64,000 nucleotides of DNA from Pseudoflavitalea sp. G-6-1-2. GTDB taxonomy: Bacteria > Bacteroidota > Bacteroidia > Chitinophagales > Chitinophagaceae. Below are positions 8,501 to 14,605 of the stretch, in pieces. The stretch's first letter is position 1. Each line of letters starts with the position of its first letter. Both the position numbers and the translations under genes were made by a program. Below the pieces are notes generated by a model. The model was not told the origin of the DNA. It did no database searches and saw nothing but the letters and a program-made list of their open reading frames with translations. The stretch covers positions 1,984,001-2,048,000 of the forward strand of contig NZ_JABBGB010000001.1 in assembly GCF_012927185.1 (NCBI RefSeq), written 5' to 3'.

Positions 8501-8675
8501 GTCCGTCGCGCGATGTGAGGTGATTGAAGATGAATTCCTGCGACTGTGATTTCTGCAATGAAAAGATGCATGCCAGCAGGAATGCCATAATTGATCTGAG
8601 GCGTCGGAATTCGCTGCTGATATGCAATTGGCGAGAGTTGTATAGTATGTTATCAGTTTTGTGTAGGCTGCTCAT
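5541..8675 (-). CDS. Two-component sensor histidine kinase with beta-propeller periplasmic sensor
   Basis: A 1,044-residue protein. After a signal segment (hydrophobic core starts near the internal Met30, MAFLLACIFSLQ), residues about 48-735 are repeated propeller blades with the GYLWIGTENGL and ILWVATDNGLF signatures. A Y_Y_Y-type domain follows (about 755-815; YYKLEGANSDWQ and PPGKYTFMVRARN). One membrane helix is at about 820-842 and a HisKA_3 kinase core has His851 in ARDLHDDMGS. The ATPase boxes are intact: N box EAINNIAKYAKA (about 961-972), G1 DNGIG (991-995), G2 GNGLRNM. It probably phosphorylates the NarL-type regulator downstream. Ligand unknown. The 8675 start lies about 29 bases after a predicted transcription start. 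Confidence 0.92.
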   Translation of the reverse strand: MSSLHKTDNILYNSRQLHISSEFRRLRSIMAFLLACIFSLQKSQSQEFIFNHLTSRDGLASNFVYALWQDPSGYLWIGTENGLQRYDGYQFFSPYQGNNDRLPHLPVNQILCDTMGRMWLRMGKTIGIFDKATFRFKQVKVANGINIPSATDIFLDKDGKGNVFLLARSFGWFYFDEQSATFREDNTPFPIPRSFALNTIFDDVKTGRCWLAGNNGLAYYDRNTKQLYRSGISASKHFLLADPRLGHIVNNIYIDVKRRHWLTTWDTAALTYRNFCYDERTNNWSDDTLGLSAVSSDGYYEIHKFTEFADTTVLAYGLNFMAMREEDHFGGFVFKDVTQYSIVFNRVNAVIQDREQILWVATDNGLFNSMSKVNNSLHLLLRQTPKRSSINSLMEDVNGNIWMGTWGRGTLPRQSNLKKLEMPQFANPPKGDDNYDLVWDMHQQKSTGRIWFACQAGRLMVFDTIKSKPEYLKPAPFGGSTIRQVEEDKQGNIWFTTQSGKLLKWTKGSGLQDSAFKVVQQFGSVLPRLMLDSRGLLWVATTGSGVKVVNTTTGQVVNQYSSSITHDMLFGNHVRDILQVNDSIYAFADDGLDLLNFNTGQITRAPGYKQWPVGPVLTMQVDDQHNVWLCTANGIYKYNLDGKHFIRFTQWDGLVTMYNSSFVMETSLKLRDGRIVFAGNSNLVSFDPQQYRDKSLPPDVLIGSCKLFNEFLPVDSLMKAGSLTLPYNRNSITLTFAALSFTRIDKLSYYYKLEGANSDWQRMDGPLQVNYTLLPPGKYTFMVRARNEEGNYSPNITSLKINILPPFWRTIWFFGLVVLCIAGALYYLYRLRIRRLLQVEKIRTRLARDLHDDMGSTLSTINILSNMAAKKIDSDQKTSQDYMSRISDSSSRIMEAMDDIVWSINPVNDSMRKILARMKEFAGNVLEASDIEYSFTVDEAVKEMTFDMEWRREIFLVFKEAINNIAKYAKATQVDITLRKQKNMLVMNITDNGIGFSADKDQTASLRGNGLRNMRKRAEAMNGSLEIITAPQSGASVVLQIPLA

Positions 8676-8710
8676 GTTGATGCAATGATGTCGGTGTTCG
8701 GGTATTGTTG

Positions 8711-8739
8711 CAAATGTACAACTGATGCAATCTGTTCAA
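8711..8739 (-). promoter_or_regulatory. Promoter of the sensor kinase/regulator operon
   Basis: On the minus strand TTG (8737-8739), 18 bases, then TACATTTG (8711-8718) matches the -33/-7 pattern. Transcription would start about 30 bases before the kinase ATG. Confidence 0.5.
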
Positions 8740-8772
8740 TTAATTCAACTATTCATTAGCATGTTTATGCGA

Positions 8773-8803
8773 TTGAGTAGCATGGTCGACCAATGTAGTT
8801 TTG
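8773..8803 (+). promoter_or_regulatory. Promoter of the OmpA-like/TPR gene pair
   Basis: TTG (8773-8775), 20 bases, then TAGTTTTG (8796-8803), followed by the ATG at 8822. This is a good match to the Bacteroidota promoter and gives a very short 5' leader. Confidence 0.55.
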
Positions 8804-8821
8804 CCTCCGTAAATCCTAGTT

Positions 8822-10114
8822 ATGAAAAAGTTCGTCATTTTATGCATGTTCGTCGCACCGGTTGTTGCGGAGGCTCAGTTGAAATCTTTACTGAACAGAG
8901 CGAAGGACAAGGTTAAGCAAAAACTGGAAAATAAAGCAGATAAAGAAATAGATAAAGCGCTGGATCCATCTGAAAATAAGGAAAAAACCAAAGAGGAAGA
9001 ATCCGGCAAATCTGAAGAAAAACAACAGGGTGGCGCTTCCAGAAGCCCTATTGCCGCCTACTCGAAATACGATTTCATTCCCGGAGAAAAAGTGATGTTC
9101 GCGGATGATTTCGCAAAGGATAACGACGGAGAACTGCCACTGGGCTGGAATACACGCGGAAAAGGAGAACTGGTTACCCTCGAAAATCAATCGGGAAAAT
9201 GGCTGAGGCTTTTCCCCGGAACAACCTACCTCACCGGCAACAGCAAGGCTTTCGGAGAAAACTATACCATCGAATTCGATCTCATTGTTGATGGCTCTAC
9301 CCCCAAAGGAACCAGATTTTTCCCTTCGTTTCAATTTGGCATGTTCTCCAGCGGAAATAAGAAAGCTACTGATAAATCGCTCTTCGTAGAATCTGAATGG
9401 GTGGGAAGAAACAGATTGGAGATCAGCGCCAAACCCAATGTAGACGCCATCTCCAAGATGGAGCTCAGCAGCCGTGCGAGCGGTGGCGCCGGTTTTAGTT
9501 CCGAACCGCAGACATTCGCTGCCTTCAGCGGAACGTTCTACAAACCTGCTCACTACGCCATTCAGGTGCAAAAAACAAGGTTGCGTTTCTGGGTCAACGG
9601 ACAAAAAGTATTCGATATGCCCGATGCTGTGATCACCAGCGGCAACCCTCTCAACAATCTTTTCTTCGCTGTGGCTGATTATGTGTTCTACAACGAAAGC
9701 AATTTCGGACTGTATGTGTCTAACCTGAAAGTAGCCACCGGCCTTCCCGATACGCGCCATAAATTATTGGAAGAAGGAAAATTCTCCACCACGGGCATCC
9801 TCTTCGATCTCAACAGTGCGGGAATCAAACCAGAGTCGTTCAGCGTGTTGAAAGAGATAGGCAACGTGCTGAAAGAAAACGCCGATCTGAAAATCAAGAT
9901 CGTTGGACATACCAGCAGCGACGGCGATGATGCCGCCAATCTCGAACTCTCCAAAAAACGTGCTGCCGCCATCAAAGATGCGCTGGTAAAGGATTTTAAG
10001 ATAGAAGAAGCCCGTATTCAAACCGAAGGCAAAGGAGAAACTCAACCTGTTGCCGATAACAAAACAAAAGAAGGACAGGCACAGAACCGTCGTGTTGAAT
10101 TCATAAAAATTTGA
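8822..10114 (+). CDS. OmpA-family envelope protein with central LamG-like region
   Basis: A 430-residue secreted protein. The signal peptide ends near AEA-Q (18/19). A strongly charged Lys/Glu segment follows (about 20-68), then a beta-rich region (about 80-300) containing FADDFAKDNDGELPLGWNT, YTIEFDLIVDG and RLRFWVNGQKVFDMPDA, which reads like a concanavalin/LamG-type fold. The C-terminal OmpA-like peptidoglycan-binding domain (about 315-430) has KIKIVGHTSSDGDD, LSKKRAAAIKDAL and NRRVEFI. It probably anchors an outer-membrane or periplasmic assembly to peptidoglycan. It is followed by a TPR protein only 20 bases downstream, so the two are probably co-transcribed. No N-terminal barrel is present. 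Confidence 0.88.
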   Translation: MKKFVILCMFVAPVVAEAQLKSLLNRAKDKVKQKLENKADKEIDKALDPSENKEKTKEEESGKSEEKQQGGASRSPIAAYSKYDFIPGEKVMFADDFAKDNDGELPLGWNTRGKGELVTLENQSGKWLRLFPGTTYLTGNSKAFGENYTIEFDLIVDGSTPKGTRFFPSFQFGMFSSGNKKATDKSLFVESEWVGRNRLEISAKPNVDAISKMELSSRASGGAGFSSEPQTFAAFSGTFYKPAHYAIQVQKTRLRFWVNGQKVFDMPDAVITSGNPLNNLFFAVADYVFYNESNFGLYVSNLKVATGLPDTRHKLLEEGKFSTTGILFDLNSAGIKPESFSVLKEIGNVLKENADLKIKIVGHTSSDGDDAANLELSKKRAAAIKDALVKDFKIEEARIQTEGKGETQPVADNKTKEGQAQNRRVEFIKI

Positions 10115-10134
10115 TCAGGATTACGTATAGCATC

Positions 10135-12234
10135 ATGAAATACATTTGGATATTAATGCTGGCGCTGCTTTCGGGCAGCGCTTTTGCTCAGGAGGAAATG
10201 TCGGAGAAGCAGTTGGAAGAACTGATCCGAAAAGCTGAGAAAATGGCCGATAAAGCAAGGAGGGACCCGCGCTTCAAACAGGCGATGGCCGAAGAGATCG
10301 AAGAAGAGAATCGTCCAAAAAGGTTTCCTGCAAAAGACAATGCGCTCTTTGCAAATCTTTCTCCCACCCCCATGAACAATAATGGACTCAGTGGGTATCT
10401 GCAAAAATTATACACGGCATACAAAACAAAACTGCCAATCGGGGCAGTGGAGGCTGCACAGAAAGCCAGTGCCGAACTGAACGGAAATGCAGACAAGATG
10501 GGCATTGCAGGCATTGCTGCCTGGTACAATGGTGCAAAATCCGAAGGGCTGTTGCTGATGTTGCAGGCCGGAGCTAAAAAACCGGAAGATGGATTGCTGC
10601 TCAACAATGTGAGCGCTCTGCTCAATATTGGCGGCGCGCCGCGACATTCACTGCCTGTGCTGCGCACACTGGTGCAGCGCTATCCGGAGAGTGCGATGGT
10701 GCTGAACAATATCGGTCAGGCATATGCGGGAGCAGGTGAGCTGGATACCGCGATGAAATACTTCACCCGCTGCCTCAAAAAATCTCCGCAGCATCCGGAG
10801 GCCAATAACACTGCCGGACAAATCGAAAAGCAGCGGGGCCACAATGCTGAAGCGATTCGTTATTTTCAGGAGGCATTGAAAGGAGCGCATCATCCCGAAG
10901 CATTGGAAGGATTGCGTGAACTCACCGGCGATTCTTACTACCAGAAACTTCCCGCGCTTCGCGCACCTGTTGATCTTCCTTATTTCAATGAATTCAAATA
11001 CAAACTGCCGAAACAGTGTACAGGCCCTGCTGATGCGCCTTTCATTAAACAGGAGCACGAAGACTTTGTGAATTTCGTGGAGAAGATGCAGGTGGCCTAT
11101 TCCGAAGCTGCACGCCATGAAGAACAACAAGGGAATGCCATCATAGAGAAAGATTCGGAGAAGCTGATGAAGAAAATGAGGGAAGCGCTGGAATCCGGCG
11201 TGCCATTAACTTCTCCGCCAACGATGGGGAGTCCCATCAATCTCGCAGCAATGCGCAAGATCACTGATATGAGCATGCAGCTGCAGGCAAAGATGGGCCC
11301 GGAGCACGACAGACAAATGATGAAACTGGATTCTACCTATCAACGACTCATCAGAAAATACAAAGCCGATCAGCAAAAGATCAGCGACGATTATGCTGAG
11401 AAAAGAAAACAGTACGATTGTGGCGAAGGTCGTGGTGCAGACTGTGCAGCATTGCAAAAACTGGCGAAAGAAGAATGTGAGGCGCATGTTCAACTTGGCA
11501 ACGTAGCGCAACAGTCGATCTCTGCTGCTAAGGTAGATATCCAGAATGAACGCCTGCGTTTCATTCGCTGGCAGCTGAACAATTTCGGTTACTACGGCTA
11601 TCTGGCAGGATTCAATGAACATAGCGCCCGTGCTGCATTCTACAGTGCTGCATCCCGCTATCTCAATGATCTGAAAGTGCTGGCTTACGATCCGTTTGTA
11701 TGTGCCGGTCAACGATGCGACGATAAATCTTTCGAGACAAGCCCGAAAGAAGAATCGGACAACACCAAAGAAATGGATTGCCCGATCGATATCAGCGTGC
11801 CTTTCATCATCGGCAAACTTTCTCTCAACTGTGAGAAGTTCGTATTCACAGCAGGGGAAGGACTGGTATTCACGATGGAGAAAAATTTCAAAACCAAACA
11901 ATCCACCATGAGCATTGGGGCCGGACTTCAGTTTCAGGCATCGAAGCAATGGGAGATATTTTCGGGAGAGATCAGCGGCAGCGCTTCACAATCTTTCTAC
12001 ATCGTTTGGGATAAAGATGATAAGATCATCGACGCAGGGCTGGCCCTCAAAGCCGAAGGTTCTATCAAAGGAGAAGCCAAGATTGAGATGCCCGGTGGCA
12101 TCGGAAAAGAATATCTCGAAAAAGAAATAAAAGCAGAAGGTGAATTCGGATACACGCTGGGAGTGAGCTCCGGCTGGAACTTCAACGATGGCACGTTGAA
12201 CAAAATAGCCAAATCCATGGGATGGTTTAAATAG
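10135..12234 (+). CDS. Secreted TPR-repeat protein, partner of the OmpA-like protein
   Basis: A 699-residue protein starting at the ATG with a clean signal peptide (MKYIWILMLALLSGSAFA). An in-frame TTG 24 bases upstream gives a worse N terminus. Residues about 20-75 are charged and helical. TPR motifs occupy about 145-270, with YPESAMVLNNIGQAYAGAGE and PEANNTAGQIEKQRGHNAEA. A long charged helical part (about 300-470) follows, and the end (about 545-699) is beta-rich with alternating Gly/Ser patterns such as LKAEGSIKGEAKIEMPGG. It probably acts as a periplasmic scaffold with the upstream OmpA-like protein. No enzyme motif is visible. A terminator follows at 12259-12294. Confidence 0.8.
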   Translation: MKYIWILMLALLSGSAFAQEEMSEKQLEELIRKAEKMADKARRDPRFKQAMAEEIEEENRPKRFPAKDNALFANLSPTPMNNNGLSGYLQKLYTAYKTKLPIGAVEAAQKASAELNGNADKMGIAGIAAWYNGAKSEGLLLMLQAGAKKPEDGLLLNNVSALLNIGGAPRHSLPVLRTLVQRYPESAMVLNNIGQAYAGAGELDTAMKYFTRCLKKSPQHPEANNTAGQIEKQRGHNAEAIRYFQEALKGAHHPEALEGLRELTGDSYYQKLPALRAPVDLPYFNEFKYKLPKQCTGPADAPFIKQEHEDFVNFVEKMQVAYSEAARHEEQQGNAIIEKDSEKLMKKMREALESGVPLTSPPTMGSPINLAAMRKITDMSMQLQAKMGPEHDRQMMKLDSTYQRLIRKYKADQQKISDDYAEKRKQYDCGEGRGADCAALQKLAKEECEAHVQLGNVAQQSISAAKVDIQNERLRFIRWQLNNFGYYGYLAGFNEHSARAAFYSAASRYLNDLKVLAYDPFVCAGQRCDDKSFETSPKEESDNTKEMDCPIDISVPFIIGKLSLNCEKFVFTAGEGLVFTMEKNFKTKQSTMSIGAGLQFQASKQWEIFSGEISGSASQSFYIVWDKDDKIIDAGLALKAEGSIKGEAKIEMPGGIGKEYLEKEIKAEGEFGYTLGVSSGWNFNDGTLNKIAKSMGWFK

Positions 12235-12258
12235 CTGTTTTTACTTGAGACGTTTACA

Positions 12259-12294
12259 CAGCGAAGCGACTGGGGCAACTCAGTCGCTTTTTTC
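12259..12294 (+). terminator. Rho-independent terminator after the OmpA/TPR pair
   Basis: AGCGACT and AGTCGCT form a stem around a ten-base loop (ggggcaactc), followed by six T. It lies 30 bases after the TPR gene stop. Confidence 0.8.
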
Positions 12295-12339
12295 GTAAAT
12301 TCACACGTATTCAGGATACCCGTTTTTACAAAACAGCAG

Positions 12340-12579
12340 ATGGAAACGCAGGACGCACCTTTTGAAATTGTTTATCAGCAGCATACGCTGAAAGTGGAAA
12401 CACTCCGCATAGGAAAGAGTGTGCTGTACAAGATCACCAATGAGCAGAAACCAGGCGTGTTCGTCGTTACAAGGGCAAAGGATGCGGAAGGCCATTTCTT
12501 CTGGACCTCTGTTCCTGAAGGTAAACCCGATCTCGCTGCCGCCATCGGCAGTCTGATCGAAGAACAGATTAAACCATAA
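12340..12579 (+). CDS. Small hypothetical protein preceding the SRAP gene
   Basis: A 79-residue soluble protein with strands such as FEIVYQQHTLKVETLRIG, VLYKITNEQKPGVFVVTRAKD and HFFWTSVPEG, and a C-terminal helix LAAAIGSLIEEQI. I do not recognise a named family. It ends nine bases before the SRAP gene and is almost certainly co-transcribed with it, which hints at a role near DNA-damage handling, but no motif shows this. The ATG at 12340 is the natural start just after the preceding terminator. Confidence 0.65.
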   Translation: METQDAPFEIVYQQHTLKVETLRIGKSVLYKITNEQKPGVFVVTRAKDAEGHFFWTSVPEGKPDLAAAIGSLIEEQIKP

Positions 12580-12588
12580 TTGAATCCT

Positions 12589-13389
12589 ATGTGCTACTAT
12601 AATGGAGTTAAAGTAACCCACTCAGAATTTATCCGGTTGAAGCAACTGGAGAAGGCCATTGCACAACTCGATTTCCTCAACAGACCATTGCTGATCGGTT
12701 TCGATTACAGTGATGCGCCGGTGATCAAGGCCGTTGCGGGAAAAGTAGATTTTGAGGTAACACAGATGGAGTGGGGCTTCATCCCGCCTTATCTGAAAAA
12801 TCGCGAAGCGGTAGATAAGTTCCGGAATGGTTACAAAGATGCGAACGGGAAATTCCATCCTCCCATCACCACCCTCAATGCTGTTGGTGAAGAAATGTTA
12901 CTGCCCGGAAAAATGTATCGCGATGCTGCACTGCATCGTCGCTGCCTTGTGCTCAGTTCTGGTTTCTACGAATGGAGGCATGTGCATCCCATGGGCAAAC
13001 AAGGCAAGCCATTGAAGACTGCTGTAAAATATCCCTATCATATTTCGGTAACCGGAAAAGAGGTTTTTTTCATGGCGGGCATCTGGCAACCATGGACAGA
13101 CAAAGAGACCGGTGAAGTGATCGAAACCTTCGCCATCGTTACCACTGCTGCGAATAAACTGATGCAGCAGATCCACAATTCAAAAATGCGCATGCCGGTG
13201 ATACTGAGCGAAGATCTTGCATGGGACTGGCTGTTCAAAGACCTGAGTGAAGAAGAGATCACGCGCATCGCTACTTCACAGTTCCCAACGGAGCAAATGT
13301 CGGCGCATACTATCGCCAAAGATTTCAGAGCGATGCCGGAACCTGCTGCACCGTTTGAGTATGCGGAACTGACTCCTGTTGAGAACTGA
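12589..13389 (+). CDS. SRAP-domain protein (YedK/HMCES family, abasic-site crosslinking)
   Basis: The ATG is followed at once by TGC, giving Met-Cys: in this family the Met is removed and Cys2 crosslinks to abasic sites in single-stranded DNA. This decides the start at 12589, since an upstream in-frame TTG would bury the catalytic cysteine. Other family landmarks are WGFIPPYL, TLNAVGEEML, RRCLVLSSGFYEWRH (Glu in GFYEW), FFMAGIWQPW, FAIVTTAAN and HNSKMRMPVIL (His of the active site). Length 266 residues is usual. It is convergent with dinB (17-base gap), and together with DinB and DnaE suggests a DNA-damage tolerance cluster. Confidence 0.93.
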   Translation: MCYYNGVKVTHSEFIRLKQLEKAIAQLDFLNRPLLIGFDYSDAPVIKAVAGKVDFEVTQMEWGFIPPYLKNREAVDKFRNGYKDANGKFHPPITTLNAVGEEMLLPGKMYRDAALHRRCLVLSSGFYEWRHVHPMGKQGKPLKTAVKYPYHISVTGKEVFFMAGIWQPWTDKETGEVIETFAIVTTAANKLMQQIHNSKMRMPVILSEDLAWDWLFKDLSEEEITRIATSQFPTEQMSAHTIAKDFRAMPEPAAPFEYAELTPVEN

Positions 13390-13405
13390 TCGATAGCGTA
13401 TCTGT

Positions 13406-14596
13406 TTATCGGCCGGGACGATGCTGATTGCGCCCCTGCAATGTTTCCAATCCTTTTGCGCGTACCAGCAAACCCTCGCCGAATCTGTGTTTGATGTGAT
13501 CGATACTCTGGTAGAGCTTTATCATCTCCTGTGTATCTTCAAACAGATTGATCTGATAGTTTCCCGGTACCAGGTGCGTGAACCGAATGCCGATCAATCG
13601 CACCAGCATCCTCCTTTCATATAATTTATCGAACAACTCCTTCGCGGTTTTCAGCAGAATATGATCGGCTGCCGTGTAAGGAATGGTGAGTTGTTTGGTG
13701 ACCGTGTCGAAATTGGAGTAGCGCAATTTCACCGTTACACATCCTGCCAGTTTGTTTTGTTCGCGCATCTGGAAGGCGATCTTCTCCGTCATGCGTACGA
13801 GAGTAGAGTGAAGGAATTCCACATCGATGGTATCCTGCTGAAAAGTGTTTTCCGTGGAGATCGATTTCTGCTCGTGATAGGGGATCACGGGTGTTTCGTC
13901 GATGCCATTGGCTTTTCGCCAGATATCGATACCGCTTTTTCCGAGAAGGTTGCGCATCATGTCCATCGGAATTTCACTGAGCACTTTCACTGTTTCCACG
14001 CCCATGCGCATCAGCAGGAAGGCCGTTTCTTTTCCTACTCCCGGTATCTTGGCAACGTTCAATGGAGCGAGATAAGATTTTTCGGTGCCGAATGGAATCT
14101 CGATCTGCCCGTTTGGTTTTACTTCGTTGGTGGCCACTTTGCTGATCAGTTTGTTGCTGGCCAGCGCGTAGGAAACGGGCAGTCCGCTTTCGCGGATCAC
14201 TTTCTGCCGCAGCTCGGTGGTGAACTGATTGCAGCCGAAATATTTGTCCATTCCCGTTAGGTCTACATAGAATTCGTCTACGGAGGCTTTTTCGAAGAGT
14301 GGAACGGTATCGCGGATAACATCGGTAACGAGTCGTGAATATTTGCTGTAAGATTCCATGTCTCCCTGAAGGATGATCGCATGTGGACAGAGCCTTTTGG
14401 CCAGTTTCATCGGCATGGCTGAGTGAATGCCGAAGGCACGGGCTTCATAGCTGCAAGCGGCTACAACACCTCTGTCACTGCTGCCACCTACGATCAAAGG
14501 TTTTCCTTTCAGGGAGCTATTTTTCAAACACTCTACAGATACAAAAAATGCGTCGAGGTCGAGATGGGCAATATGCCTCTCATTGTTGAGTAACAT
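13406..14596 (-). CDS. dinB: DNA polymerase IV (Y-family, DinB)
   Basis: A 396-residue Y-family translesion polymerase. Catalytic metal ligands are Asp13 (HLDLDAFFVSVE) and Asp107/Glu108 (ASVDEFYVDLTG); the steric gate is Phe18. CSYEARAFGIHSAMP is the fingers signature. The thumb has the helix-hairpin-helix segment VAKIPGVGKETAFLL, and the little-finger domain fills about 240-345. The C terminus, after about residue 370, is basic (GRNQHRPGR) and has no obvious clamp-binding QLxLF-type motif; NLFE at about 350 is a weak alternative. It lies nine bases downstream of the DnaE-type gene on the same strand, so the two are co-transcribed, as in mutasome cassettes. Confidence 0.93.
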   Translation of the reverse strand: MLLNNERHIAHLDLDAFFVSVECLKNSSLKGKPLIVGGSSDRGVVAACSYEARAFGIHSAMPMKLAKRLCPHAIILQGDMESYSKYSRLVTDVIRDTVPLFEKASVDEFYVDLTGMDKYFGCNQFTTELRQKVIRESGLPVSYALASNKLISKVATNEVKPNGQIEIPFGTEKSYLAPLNVAKIPGVGKETAFLLMRMGVETVKVLSEIPMDMMRNLLGKSGIDIWRKANGIDETPVIPYHEQKSISTENTFQQDTIDVEFLHSTLVRMTEKIAFQMREQNKLAGCVTVKLRYSNFDTVTKQLTIPYTAADHILLKTAKELFDKLYERRMLVRLIGIRFTHLVPGNYQINLFEDTQEMIKLYQSIDHIKHRFGEGLLVRAKGLETLQGRNQHRPGR

Positions 14597-14605
14597 AACA
14601 TAGGC

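Noticed and set aside
8888-9760. Long minus-strand open frame (290 codons) opposite the OmpA-like gene
   Set aside because: Its translation is Phe/Arg-rich low-quality sequence; the plus strand has a signal peptide and OmpA motifs.
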